64,000 bases of DNA from Amycolatopsis albispora (GCF_003312875.1 NZ_CP015163.1:124001-188000); one strand, 5' to 3'; counted from the stretch's first letter, positions 1-7,280 are shown. The notes: a model not told the origin generated them from the letters alone. Made by a program: numbers and translations.

Positions 1-877
1 CGTCCGCGACCACGGCGGTGATCTCGAAGCCCATGAGCAGGAAAACGCCGTTCTCCAGCAGCAGCTGGATGGTCCGCCAGTTGGTGCGCTCGGAGATCCG
101 GTCGTGCGCGGTGAACCGCTTCGCGCTCTGGTGCCCGGTGATCAACCCGGCCGCCACCACCGCGATCACCCCGGACGCGTGGGCTTCCTCGGCCGGGATG
201 AACGCCAGGAACGGGACCACGAAGGAAATCGCGGTGGTGAGCACCGGCTGGTTCCGGATCCGCGAACGCGCCCACACCGACACCACGCCGATGACCGCGC
301 CGACCGCGATGCCGACGACCACCGCGTAGGCGAAGTCGCCGAGCGCCCCCCAGAACGAGACCGTGCCCGCGATCGCGGCGACGGCGGTGCGCAGCAGCAC
401 CAGCGCGGTCGCGTCGTTGACCAGCCCCTCGCCTTCGAGAATGGTGACGAGCCGCGGCGGCAGGCCGAGGCGCTTGCCGATCGAGGTGGCCGCGACCGCG
501 TCCGGCGGGCTGATCACCGCGCCGAGCGCGACCGCGGTGGCGAAGCCGAGCTCGGGGATCAGCCACCAGATCAGCAGCCCGGTGCCGAACGCGGACACCA
601 CCACCAGCACCACCGACAGCGCGCCGATCGGGCGCAGGTCGCGGCGGAAGTCCACCACCGGCATGTTCACCGCGGCCGCGTAGAGGATCGGTGGCAGCAC
701 CACCACCAGGATCAGGTCCGGTTCGACGAACAGCTCCGGCGCGCCCGGCAGCCTGCTGCACGCCATGCCGACCAGCACCAGCAGCACTGGCGCGGCGACC
801 TTCAGCTTCGGTGCCGCGTACGACACCACCACGATGAGCAGCACCGCCACCACCGCGAGCAACGCCAGTTCCCGCAT
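1..877 (-). CDS. Na+/H+ antiporter (CPA1 family), 3' end outside window
   Basis: This gene runs off the left edge of the window; about 292 codons are present. The translation is a polytopic membrane protein starting MRELALLAVVAVLLIVVVS, with the CPA1 signature region GLVNDATALVLL and the preceding ISPPDAVAATS segment, which carries the conserved acidic residues of the ion-binding site. It should exchange Na+ or K+ for H+ across the cytoplasmic membrane. The ATG at 877 is the first methionine; a GTG six codons upstream (895) is an alternative start. It is divergent from the leader peptide and MFS gene. The last visible residues are still in a membrane helix, so the C-terminal part is missing only because of the window edge. 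Confidence 0.85.
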   Translation of the reverse strand, partial: MRELALLAVVAVLLIVVVSYAAPKLKVAAPVLLVLVGMACSRLPGAPELFVEPDLILVVVLPPILYAAAVNMPVVDFRRDLRPIGALSVVLVVVSAFGTGLLIWWLIPELGFATAVALGAVISPPDAVAATSIGKRLGLPPRLVTILEGEGLVNDATALVLLRTAVAAIAGTVSFWGALGDFAYAVVVGIAVGAVIGVVSVWARSRIRNQPVLTTAISFVVPFLAFIPAEEAHASGVIAVVAAGLITGHQSAKRFTAHDRISERTNWRTIQLLLENGVFLLMGFEITAVVAD

Positions 878-1017
878 GTCCGGCTCGCTTTCCACGTCCC
901 GACCTGACGCCGGGGAGTTTGCCGGACGACGGCGGGAACGGGCCGCGTTTACTCGATGGTGGGACAGTCGCGCCGGTGCTAGCCTGCGGTGCCCGAGCCG
1001 GAAGGGAGGCGGTACCC

Positions 1018-1071
1018 GTGGACCTGAACCTCGTCCTGCGTTTCCGCGCTCCCAGGGGGTTCGCCGCCTGA
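1018..1071 (+). CDS. putative 17-residue regulatory leader peptide of the MFS gene
   Basis: A GTG codon, preceded at 8 bp by the strong ribosome site GGGAGG (1004-1009), opens a 17-codon frame, MDLNLVLRFRAPRGFAA, ending in TGA just upstream of the MFS exporter. The codons for Arg8-Phe9-Arg10 form RNA segment 1 of a pair of competing hairpins (see next entry). Leader peptides with an Arg-x-Arg motif are known to stall ribosomes in the presence of macrolides (the RLR type of erm leaders). A role as antibiotic sensor here is inference from position, ribosome site and RNA pairing; no homologue was looked up. Confidence 0.55.
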   Translation: MDLNLVLRFRAPRGFAA

Positions 1072-1094
1072 GCGGAAACGACGCTTCGTTTCCG
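1039..1094 (+). promoter_or_regulatory. attenuator-like pair of mutually exclusive hairpins
   Basis: Three segments are complementary: segment 1 (1039-1047, CGTTTCCGC, inside the leader peptide), segment 2 (1072-1081, GCGGAAACGA) and segment 3 (1086-1094, TCGTTTCCG). Segments 1 and 2 pair over 9 bp; segments 2 and 3 also pair over 9 bp with a CGCT loop, so only one can form. Segment 3 abuts the ribosome site GAAGGTGG (1094-1101) of the MFS gene. A ribosome held on codons 8-10 would occlude segment 1 and shift the pairing. No U-run follows, so control of translation initiation is more likely than intrinsic termination. Confidence 0.55.
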
Positions 1095-1108
1095 AAGGTG
1101 GATACTTC

Positions 1109-2326
1109 TTGCACGCCCCTGCGCTGGATCGCTCGTTCTGGAAGTTGTTCGCCGCGTCGGCCACGGCCACCTGTGCCGACGGCGTGGTGAAGGTTTCGCT
1201 GCCCCTGCTCGCCGCTTCGCTGACCACCAGCCCAGTGCTCATCTCCGGGCTGACCGCGTTCGCCTTCCTGCCGTGGCTGCTGTTCGGCCTGCCCGGCGGG
1301 GCGCTGGCCGACCGGGTGGACCGGCGCCGGGCGATGTCCGTGGTCAACGTCGTCCGGGCGGTGCTGCTCGGCGGGCTGGTGGTGCTGATCGCCACCGGCA
1401 CGGGCGGTGTCGCGGTGCTGTACGCGGCCGCGTTCGCGCTCGGGATCTGCCAGGTGGTCTACGACTCGGCGGACCGCGCCATCCTGCCGCAGGTGGTCGG
1501 CCGCCGCGGGCTGGAGAAGGCCAACAGCTGGCTGACCGTCGAGGAGACCGTCGGCAAGGACTTCGTCGGCCCGCCGCTGGGCGCGGCGTTGTTCGGCTGG
1601 TTCCGCGCCGCCCCGTTCCTCGGCCCGGCGATCGGGTTCGCCGTCGCCGCGGTGCTCGTGCTCGCCGTTCCCGGGCGCTTCCGCGCCGACCGCACCGAAC
1701 CGGCCACGCTGCGCGCTGACATCCGGGAGGGGGTGAGCTGGCTGTGGCGGCACCCGGTGCTGCGGAGCCTGACCATCTACAGTGGACTGATCGCGGCGCT
1801 GATGTCGATGGGCACCTCGCTGACCGTGCTCTACGCCCTGGACACGCTGGCGCTCAGCCCTTCGCTGTACGGCCTGTTGTTCGCGGCCATGGGCGTCGGC
1901 GGGCTGGCCGGGTCCGCGCTGGTGGGCCCGCTGACCGCCCGTCTTGGCAGGCCCCGGGCGAGCACGCTGGCCGTGGCGATCGCGCCGGTGATGTCGGTGC
2001 TGCTCGGCACGGTGACCCAGGTTTGGGCGGCCGTGGTGTGGTTTTCCGGCGTCGCGGTGGGGGTGACCATGTGGAACGTGCTGTCGATGTCGTTGCGGCA
2101 GGCGATGATCCCGGCCGGGCTGCTCGGCCGGGTGCTCGGCGCCCACCGCGTGGTGCTGTGGGGCGGTATCCCGCTCGGCGCGCTGCTCGGTGGTGTGCTG
2201 GCCGGGATGATCGGCGTGCCCGCCGTCTTCACGGTGTCCGGCCTGGCCCAGCTCGGCGTGGTGGTGCTGGTCCACCGGCTGGTGCACCGGCACCGGCGGC
2301 TGATCGAGGAATCCTTCGCCCGCTAA
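1109..2326 (+). CDS. MFS transporter, drug/siderophore exporter type
   Basis: This 405-residue protein has the twelve hydrophobic segments of the major facilitator superfamily and a motif-A-like loop GGALADRVDRRR at residues 63-74 between helices 2 and 3. Its N-terminal half resembles the enterobactin-exporter EntS type, so it probably expels a small molecule with proton antiport. The start is TTG at 1109, supported by GAAGGTGG about 7 bp upstream; no ATG occurs at a sensible place. It lies behind a leader peptide and competing hairpins, which suggests inducible expression. Its 3' end overlaps the convergent sigma-factor gene by 4 bp. The substrate cannot be named from sequence. Confidence 0.85.
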   Translation: MHAPALDRSFWKLFAASATATCADGVVKVSLPLLAASLTTSPVLISGLTAFAFLPWLLFGLPGGALADRVDRRRAMSVVNVVRAVLLGGLVVLIATGTGGVAVLYAAAFALGICQVVYDSADRAILPQVVGRRGLEKANSWLTVEETVGKDFVGPPLGAALFGWFRAAPFLGPAIGFAVAAVLVLAVPGRFRADRTEPATLRADIREGVSWLWRHPVLRSLTIYSGLIAALMSMGTSLTVLYALDTLALSPSLYGLLFAAMGVGGLAGSALVGPLTARLGRPRASTLAVAIAPVMSVLLGTVTQVWAAVVWFSGVAVGVTMWNVLSMSLRQAMIPAGLLGRVLGAHRVVLWGGIPLGALLGGVLAGMIGVPAVFTVSGLAQLGVVVLVHRLVHRHRRLIEESFAR

Positions 2327-3186
2327 CGCCGCAGGGCGGTCTCGCGGTCCATATAGGACAGTTTCTCCGGGTTGCGCACGGCGTAGAGCCCGGTGACGAA
2401 GCCGTTTTCGAGGTGGACCGCGAGCACCGCGTCGAGTTCACCGCCGATGTGGACGGTCAGCGCCGGGTGGCCGTTGACCTGCGCCGGTCGCAGGGACGCG
2501 GAACCGGCGAGGCGGCCGAGCACCGCGGTCACCTCCGCGACCCCGGTGATGGGCGCCAGCGCGGCCTGCGCGATGCCACCGCCGTCGGTCAGCAGCACCA
2601 CATTCGGCGCGAGCACATCGAACAGGTGTTGCAGGTCACCGGTTTCCACCGCGCTCTTGAAGGCCGCGAGCGCGTCACGGCCTTCGGCGGGGGAGATGGT
2701 CACGTGCGGCCGTCGCGCGGCGACGTGTGCCCGTGCCCGGTGGGCGATCTGCCGGACCGCGGCCGCGCTTTTGCCGACGGCTTCGGCGATTTCGCCGTAG
2801 GGCAGGTCGAACACCTCGCGCAGCACAAAAACTGCCCGCTCGGTGGGCGCGAGCGTTTCGAGCACCAGCAGCATCGCCATCGACACGCTGTCGGCCAGTT
2901 CGACGTCCTCGGCCACGTCGGGCGCGGTGAGCAGCGGCTCGGGCAGCCACGGGCCGACGTAGGACTCCTTGCGACGGCCGAGCGTGCGCAACCGGCCCAG
3001 TGCCTGGCGGGTGGTGATCCGCACCAGGTACGCGCGCTCGTTCCGCACCTCGGTGAGGTCGACCTCCGCCCACCGCAGCCAGGTTTCCTGCAGCACGTCC
3101 TCGGCGTCCGCGGCCGAGCCGAGCATTTCGTAGGCCACGGTGAAGAGCAGGTTGCGGTGGGCGAGAAAGGTCTCGGTGGCGGACAT
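2323..3186 (-). CDS. ECF41-type RNA polymerase sigma factor with SnoaL-like extension
   Basis: A 287-residue sigma factor. Region 2 (about residues 10-80, with DAEDVLQETWLRW) recognises the -10 element, and region 4 (about 110-160, with the helix-turn-helix PYGEIAEAVGKSAAAVRQIA) the -35. The C-terminal extension of about 110 residues is SnoaL-like and carries the two ECF41 hallmarks: a DGGG motif at 201-204 and NPEKL at 272-276. In ECF41 factors this extension acts as a built-in regulator instead of a separate anti-sigma factor, and none is encoded here. The ATG at 3186 has AGGAG upstream. It diverges from a carboxymuconolactone decarboxylase gene, the usual ECF41 partner. Confidence 0.9.
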   Translation of the reverse strand: MSATETFLAHRNLLFTVAYEMLGSAADAEDVLQETWLRWAEVDLTEVRNERAYLVRITTRQALGRLRTLGRRKESYVGPWLPEPLLTAPDVAEDVELADSVSMAMLLVLETLAPTERAVFVLREVFDLPYGEIAEAVGKSAAAVRQIAHRARAHVAARRPHVTISPAEGRDALAAFKSAVETGDLQHLFDVLAPNVVLLTDGGGIAQAALAPITGVAEVTAVLGRLAGSASLRPAQVNGHPALTVHIGGELDAVLAVHLENGFVTGLYAVRNPEKLSYMDRETALRR

Positions 3187-3223
3187 GCGCGGCTCCTGTT
3201 CGCGTGTGGGCTCCTGCCCACCA

Positions 3224-3250
3224 GACACCGGGCGCGGCCGCCCTGTGACA
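3224..3250 (-). promoter_or_regulatory. ECF41-type promoter of the sigma gene
   Basis: On the minus strand TGTCACA (3250-3244) is followed after 16 bp by TGTC (3227-3224). This fits the published ECF41 promoter pattern (TGTCACA, about 16 bp, CGTC) with one change, and it sits 38 bp upstream of the sigma-factor ATG. It implies autoregulation. Confidence 0.6.
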
Positions 3251-3271
3251 GGTGTGGCGCGGGTCACCCGC

Positions 3272-3299
3272 TGTCACAACGGGACGGGGTCGCGGCATC
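3272..3299 (+). promoter_or_regulatory. ECF41-type promoter of the CMD gene
   Basis: TGTCACA (3272-3278) is followed after 17 bp by CATC (3296-3299), a near match to the ECF41 -35/-10 pair, oriented toward the carboxymuconolactone decarboxylase gene that starts 52 bp downstream. The same -35 heptamer lies in opposite orientation 21 bp away, in front of the sigma gene. Confidence 0.55.
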
Positions 3300-3350
3300 T
3301 GGTGGGCGTTCCGGTGCGCCAGCACCCCAAACGCGAGTGAGGACAAGAGC

Positions 3351-3833
3351 ATGGAATCCCGGTTCGACCTGATGGACAACGAAGTCGGCGGCAAGTTCGC
3401 GAAGCGTTTCTTCAACGCCAGCCTGGTGCTCGCGCGGGCGCTGCCGAAGAGCACGCAGGAACTGGTCGCGCTGCGTGTCAGCCAGATCAACGGTTGCGGC
3501 TGGTGCGTCGACGTGCACACCAAGGAAGCCGAGGCCGCCGGCGAAACGGCGGTGCGCATCAACCTGGTCGCCGCCTGGCGCGAGTCCAGCGTGTTCACCG
3601 AGGCCGAGCGGGCGGCGTTCGCGCTGGCCGAGGAGGGCACGCGGCTCGCCGACGCGCACCACGGCGTGTCCGACGAGACCTGGGCTGCGGTGCGCGAGCA
3701 CTTCGACGACAACGAGGTCGCCGCGCTGGTTTCGCTGGTCGCGCAGATCAACGCGGCCAACCGGCTCGGCGTGATCGTGCGCAACGCCGGGGGCTCATAC
3801 GCGCCCGGGGTGTTCGCCGAGCTGTCGGACTGA
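3351..3833 (+). CDS. carboxymuconolactone decarboxylase / AhpD-like protein
   Basis: A 160-residue protein with the AhpD-like redox motif CxxCxxxH (Cys49, Cys52, His56 in CGWCVDVHTKEAE). Members with this motif act as alkylhydroperoxidase-like thiol peroxidases rather than true lactone decarboxylases. The ATG at 3351 follows GTGAGGACAAGAGC, giving a weak GAGG ribosome site; upstream in-frame sequence is promoter DNA. It is the classical target gene of ECF41 sigma factors (the 'C' of the COE partner set), and both the divergent sigma gene and the matching promoter support that link here. Substrate unknown. Confidence 0.85.
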   Translation: MESRFDLMDNEVGGKFAKRFFNASLVLARALPKSTQELVALRVSQINGCGWCVDVHTKEAEAAGETAVRINLVAAWRESSVFTEAERAAFALAEEGTRLADAHHGVSDETWAAVREHFDDNEVAALVSLVAQINAANRLGVIVRNAGGSYAPGVFAELSD

Positions 3834-3838
3834 TCGGT

Positions 3839-3871
3839 GGCCCGTTCGTGGCTCAGCGCCACGAACGGGCC
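3839..3871. terminator. bidirectional hairpin between convergent genes
   Basis: A perfect 13-bp stem, GGCCCGTTCGTGG (3839-3851) with its complement at 3859-3871 and a 7-nt loop, lies 6 bp after the CMD stop codon. The stop codon of the convergent TetR gene falls in the loop. No T-run follows on either strand, as is common for actinobacterial terminators. Confidence 0.6.
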
Positions 3872-4449
3872 AGGCCGTCCACCAGGCCGAGGAACCGGGT
3901 GAAGGCGCGGTCGGTACGTGCGCGCTCGCCGGTGGCGAGCAGTTCGAGCTGCAGCCCGCGTGCCTGCGCCACGATCATCGACGCGATCTCGGGCGCCTGC
4001 TCGCGGGGACAGCCCTCGGCGACCACCAGGTTTTCCACCAGCGCCAGCGAATCGTGCACAACCTGCTGGAGAAACCGTTCGTAGTGCTCCGGTTCCCGCG
4101 CGGCCTGCGCGAGAACCTCGAACAGCAGGCGGTAGACCGGCAGGCGATCGGGCGTGGTCGAGCGCTGCCACCAGGTGGGCAGATCGGCCAGGCCGGGCGG
4201 GGCGCCGGTCAGGCCCGCCGCGTCCGACAGGCGGCGGCGCAGCACGTCGATCACTTCGGTGACCAGGTTTTCCTTCGAGCCGAAGTGGTGCAGCAGTGTG
4301 CCGTGGCTGACGCCCACCGCCGCCGCGAGCGGGCGCATCGCCAGCCCGGCGAGCCCGTTCGCGAGCACGTAGGCGGTCACGGCTTCGAGCAGTTCGGGGC
4401 GCCGGTGCTGGTAGCGGAGGCGCCTGCCGTCGAGGTGGTCCGCGCTCAT
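3853..4449 (-). CDS. TetR-family transcriptional repressor
   Basis: A 198-residue TetR-type regulator. The DNA-binding helix-turn-helix lies at about residues 30-60 (LAMRPLAAAVGVSHGTLLHHFGSKENLV, quoted as LAAAVGVSHGTLLHHFGSK), followed by a ligand-binding helical domain. It starts at the ATG at 4449 and diverges from a VOC-family gene; a 24-bp palindrome in the 66-bp gap is the likely operator. The probable role is repression of itself and the VOC gene, relieved by an unknown small molecule. Its stop codon lies within the shared terminator hairpin. Confidence 0.85.
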   Translation of the reverse strand: MSADHLDGRRLRYQHRRPELLEAVTAYVLANGLAGLAMRPLAAAVGVSHGTLLHHFGSKENLVTEVIDVLRRRLSDAAGLTGAPPGLADLPTWWQRSTTPDRLPVYRLLFEVLAQAAREPEHYERFLQQVVHDSLALVENLVVAEGCPREQAPEIASMIVAQARGLQLELLATGERARTDRAFTRFLGLVDGLARSWR

Positions 4450-4475
4450 CGGGGTGACGGTACGCCAGGCCGAGG

Positions 4476-4499
4476 TAGTTTGACCAAGTGGTCTAACTA
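4476..4499. promoter_or_regulatory. 24-bp palindromic TetR operator
   Basis: The half sites TAGTTTGACCA and TGGTCTAACTA (4476-4486, 4489-4499) are inverted repeats with two central bases AG and one mismatch per arm. The site sits 27 bp above the TetR ATG and 17 bp above the VOC ATG, so bound repressor would cover both promoters. Confidence 0.65.
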
Positions 4500-4515
4500 C
4501 TTCTAGGGTGGCGGC

Positions 4516-5442
4516 ATGGAACGCCTCCGGTTGCACCACGTCGGGCACGTCGTCCGGGACATGAGCGCCGCGCTCGAGCTGTACCGGCGGCTCGGTTTTG
4601 TGGTGCACGCGCCCGCTTATCCCGCGATGGCACCGCGTGAAGGGGCCGCGCCGGAGCCGTTCGGTGCGGCCAACACGCACGCCGACTTCCCGCGTGACTT
4701 CCTCGAACTGGCCACGGTCGTGGATGCGGGCGTGGTGCCGCCGGGGGCGCGGCTGGTTCCGTTGGAGGCGCCGCCCGAGGTGCTGCCATCGCTGCTGGAG
4801 CGGGTCAACGCCACCAGCGCGAACCTGGCGGACTGCCTGGGCCGCTTCGAGGGCCTGCACATCCTGATGTTCTCGTCGGCCGATCTCGACACCACGGCCG
4901 CCCGGCTGAGCGCGGGCGGAGTGCGGCACGGCGGGGTGAACACCGTCCGGCGGCCCGTGGGTGACGACGTGGAAACCGTGCGGTACCTGGAAATCGACGG
5001 ACCGGAGGGACGGATCGGCGTCGCCGCGGAGCTGGAGCCGCGCATTCAGGCGTCGCGATCGGAGGAGCATCCCAACGGTGCCCTGGGCTTGGTCGACGCG
5101 ACGTTGTGTGCGTCCGATTTGGACGCTGCCCAGGCGCGGTACGAGCTTTATCTCGGCCGATCGGCTCGCATCGACGGTGCGGCTCGGGTCTTCGACCTCG
5201 ACGACGGCGTGACACTGACCTTGGTGCCTTCCGCCGACACGCTTTTCCCGGGTGAGCAGGCGTCCGCGCTGCCCGCTCTGGTCGCGTGCACGGTGGCCGT
5301 CCGCGAGCTGGACGTGACCGAGAAACTGGTGCGGGATGAGGGGATTCCGCTTCGGCGGACGTCGTCGGGGGACGTGTTCGTCCCGGCCAGTGCCGCACTC
5401 GGTGCCGCCGTGGTGTTCCGGCAGGCCGGGTCAGTCCACTGA
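4516..5442 (+). CDS. VOC-family (glyoxalase-fold) protein, two-module
   Basis: A 308-residue protein of the vicinal-oxygen-chelate superfamily. The first module begins LHHVGHVVRDMSAALELYRR, typical of a glyoxalase-fold protein that pairs a substrate with a beta-alpha-beta motif; a second, more diverged module starts near residue 185 (LGLVDATLCASDLDAAQARY). Proteins of this two-module length are annotated as VOC or glyoxalase_3-like proteins, without a settled reaction. The ATG at 4516 is preceded by TAGGGTGGCGGC. It is probably repressed by the divergent TetR regulator. Its 3' end overlaps the convergent MerR gene by 12 bp. Confidence 0.7.
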   Translation: MERLRLHHVGHVVRDMSAALELYRRLGFVVHAPAYPAMAPREGAAPEPFGAANTHADFPRDFLELATVVDAGVVPPGARLVPLEAPPEVLPSLLERVNATSANLADCLGRFEGLHILMFSSADLDTTAARLSAGGVRHGGVNTVRRPVGDDVETVRYLEIDGPEGRIGVAAELEPRIQASRSEEHPNGALGLVDATLCASDLDAAQARYELYLGRSARIDGAARVFDLDDGVTLTLVPSADTLFPGEQASALPALVACTVAVRELDVTEKLVRDEGIPLRRTSSGDVFVPASAALGAAVVFRQAGSVH

Positions 5443-5793
5443 GGACCGTTCGGCGGCGATGATCGTGTTCAGGTTGGCGCGGGTGGCTTCCAGCTCGTCG
5501 ATGGCCTCGCCGATCCGGTCACGGTGCTCGACCAGCGCGTCGACCAGCTCGGGACAGCTGGGCAGCAAGCGGTCGTCGTCATCGATGAAGCACGGCAGCG
5601 CCTCGCCGATCTGCGTGGTGCTCAGCCCGGCGGCCAGCAGGATCCGGATGCGCCGCACCGCCGCGACATCCGCGTCGCGGTAGTCGCGATAGCCGCTCGG
5701 CCGTCGTTCCGGGCGCAGCAGGCCCTGCTTCTCGTAGTAGCGCAGCGCGCGCTCGCTGACGCCCGTTCGCCGCGACAGCTCCCCGATCCGCAT
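5431..5793 (-). CDS. MerR-family transcriptional regulator
   Basis: A 120-residue MerR-type regulator starting MRIGELSRRTGVSERALRYY, with the winged helix-turn-helix in the first 70 residues and a dimerisation coiled coil at the C-terminus (ELVDALVEHRDRIGEAIDEL). One cysteine (in PSCPELV) lies at the start of the coiled coil; there is no metal-binding Cys cluster, so an organic ligand is more likely than a metal. It is divergent from an NAD(P)-binding oxidoreductase and shares with it a MerR-type promoter with an overlong spacer. Confidence 0.88.
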   Translation of the reverse strand: MRIGELSRRTGVSERALRYYEKQGLLRPERRPSGYRDYRDADVAAVRRIRILLAAGLSTTQIGEALPCFIDDDDRLLPSCPELVDALVEHRDRIGEAIDELEATRANLNTIIAAERSSVD

Positions 5794-5805
5794 CCCGGCT
5801 CCTGG

Positions 5806-5838
5806 CTTGACTCTGACGTTGGTGTCAAGGTTTAGCTT
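5806..5838 (+). promoter_or_regulatory. MerR-type promoter with 20-bp spacer and dyad
   Basis: TTGACT (5807-5812) and TAGCTT (5833-5838) are separated by 20 bp, longer than the sigma-70 optimum and typical of MerR-activated promoters. An inverted repeat CTTGAC/GTCAAG (5806-5811, 5824-5829) fills the spacer. The -10 ends 7 bp before the oxidoreductase ATG, so the transcript should be leaderless. Confidence 0.65.
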
Positions 5839-5845
5839 ACGCCGC

Positions 5846-6676
5846 ATGACCCCTGTGACCGTTCTCGGACTCGGCCCGATGGGCCGCGCGCTGGCCACCG
5901 CTCTCGCCGCCGCCGGCCACCCCACCACGGTGTGGAATCGCACGCCTGGCAAGGGAAACGACCTCGACGCCACGGTGGCGGGCACCGCCGCGGAGGCGAT
6001 CGAAGCCAGCCCCGTGGTGTTCGTGTGCGTGCTGAACTACGAAGCCGTGCACGCGGTTCTCGACCCCGCCGCGTTGAAGGGCCGCACCCTGGTCAACCTC
6101 ACCGGCGGCTCGCCGGCGCAGGCCAGGGAGATGGCCGCGTGGGCGGACGAGCGCGGGATCGCCTATCTCGACGGCGTCATCCTGAACGGCATCGTCGGCG
6201 GGCCGGACGCGGCGTTGCTGTACAGCGGGCCGCGCTCGCTGTACGAGGCGCATCGGGACACGCTGGCCGCGCTCGGGGAGAACGGCGTCTATCTCGGCGA
6301 GGACCCGGGCCGGGCGGCGGGGTTCAACGTTTCGCTGCTGGACCTGTTCTGGACCTCGATGTTCGGCGTGGTGCACGCGTTCCGGCTCGGGGCGGCGGAG
6401 GGCATCGGCCCGGCCGAGTTCGCCGGGTACGCGAAGGAGATGGCCGGCCTGGTGCCGGGGCTGATCGACGTGGTGGCCGCGCACCTGGCGGAGGGCCGGT
6501 TCCCCGGCGACGCCTCGACCCTCGATTCGGCGGCGGCGATCCTGGACGACGTCCTCGGCACCGTCCGGGCGAACGGCCTGGACGACGGTGTGCTCCGCGC
6601 TGGGCGTGCCGCCGTGCAGGACGCCATCGATGCCGGGCACGGCTCGGCGGGCTTCTCCCTGCTGGCGGCTCACTGA
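5846..6676 (+). CDS. NAD(P)-dependent oxidoreductase, imine-reductase / 6PGDH-like
   Basis: A 276-residue protein with an N-terminal Rossmann motif VLGLGPMGRALA (residues 5-16) and an NRT element after beta-strand 2 (VWNRTPGK), which is typical of NADPH use. The C-terminal helical part (VSLLDLFWTSMFGVVHAFRLGAAEG) matches the dimer-forming domain of the imine-reductase/beta-hydroxyacid-dehydrogenase group. It likely reduces a cyclic imine or oxidises a hydroxy acid in the cytoplasm. The ATG at 5846 is chosen because the MerR-type promoter -10 ends 7 bp upstream. A 3'-terminal copy of the dispersed palindrome follows. Confidence 0.8.
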   Translation: MTPVTVLGLGPMGRALATALAAAGHPTTVWNRTPGKGNDLDATVAGTAAEAIEASPVVFVCVLNYEAVHAVLDPAALKGRTLVNLTGGSPAQAREMAAWADERGIAYLDGVILNGIVGGPDAALLYSGPRSLYEAHRDTLAALGENGVYLGEDPGRAAGFNVSLLDLFWTSMFGVVHAFRLGAAEGIGPAEFAGYAKEMAGLVPGLIDVVAAHLAEGRFPGDASTLDSAAAILDDVLGTVRANGLDDGVLRAGRAAVQDAIDAGHGSAGFSLLAAH

Positions 6677-6732
6677 GCCACCGTGGCGCCACGAGGCGCC
6701 AGTCAGGGCCCTGAACTGGGCTTGCATACTGA

Positions 6733-6785
6733 ACACGAATGTGGCTTTCGGGGCGGCTGACCTGCCCCGAAAGCCACATTTGTGT
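6733..6785. repeat. dispersed intergenic palindrome, copy 1
   Basis: Arms 6733-6754 and 6764-6785 are complementary over 22 bp with one G-T wobble and a 9-nt loop. The core GAATGTGGCTTTC is shared with three further copies in the window. This copy lies 56 bp after the oxidoreductase stop codon and before the RHH gene, so it can act as a transcription end. Confidence 0.85.
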
Positions 6786-6824
6786 CCTCGGCGCGCGGAT
6801 GACAAACCAATGCGCCAGGGTGGC

Positions 6825-6854
6825 TTGCGTGTGGTGCCATGCATGTGCCATAGT
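6825..6854 (+). promoter_or_regulatory. promoter of a leaderless transcript
   Basis: TTGCGT (6825-6830), an 18-bp spacer and CATAGT (6849-6854) precede the ATG at 6861 by only 6 bp. No ribosome site is present, so translation should start at the first base of the mRNA. Confidence 0.45.
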
Positions 6855-6860
6855 GATGCC

Positions 6861-7280
6861 ATGGAGCTGACGCCGTATGTGGACGATCTCCGCCGTGAGC
6901 TCGCGACGGCGTTGGACACGACCGAAACCGGGGACCTGCTCGAGCGGCTGATCGGGTCGCTGGAGCCGGCGATCCGGCTCACGCTGCTGGACGCGCTGGC
7001 CGGGGCGATGGGGGAGATCACCCGCGACCTGGCCCCCGGTTCGGTGGACCTGCGCCTGCGTGGTCGTGAAGCGACGTTCGTCGTGACGCCGCCGCCGGCG
7101 CAGCCGCCGCCGTCGCCCGAAAGCTTCGGCGGGGAGGCGGTGGCACGCATCAATCTGCGCGTGCCCGAGCAGCTCAAGGCGGCGATCGAGACCGCGGCGG
7201 GCGAGGAACGCCGCTCGGTCAACGCCTGGCTGGTCGAGGCCGCTTCGGTCGCGCTGCCCAGCCAGCGGCACGGCAAGTAG
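6861..7280 (+). CDS. ribbon-helix-helix (HicB-like) DNA-binding protein
   Basis: A 139-residue protein with a helical N-terminal domain and, after a Pro-rich linker (PPPAQPPPSPE), a C-terminal ribbon-helix-helix domain at about residues 95-130 (ARINLRVPEQLKAAIETAAG). Such RHH domains bind DNA as dimers; the domain order is that of 'toxin-antitoxin HicB family' entries, but no HicA toxin gene is adjacent. It is the first gene of an apparent operon with a DUF4097 protein and an ABC exporter, so a role as local regulator is more likely than antitoxin. The start has no ribosome site and appears leaderless. Confidence 0.75.
   Translation: MELTPYVDDLRRELATALDTTETGDLLERLIGSLEPAIRLTLLDALAGAMGEITRDLAPGSVDLRLRGREATFVVTPPPAQPPPSPESFGGEAVARINLRVPEQLKAAIETAAGEERRSVNAWLVEAASVALPSQRHGK

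Noticed and set aside
104..907. Long plus-strand reading frame opposite the antiporter gene
   Set aside because: Its translation is an Arg/His/Asp-rich string without domain features, the usual mirror image of a GC-rich gene; the minus-strand frame gives a membrane protein with family motifs.
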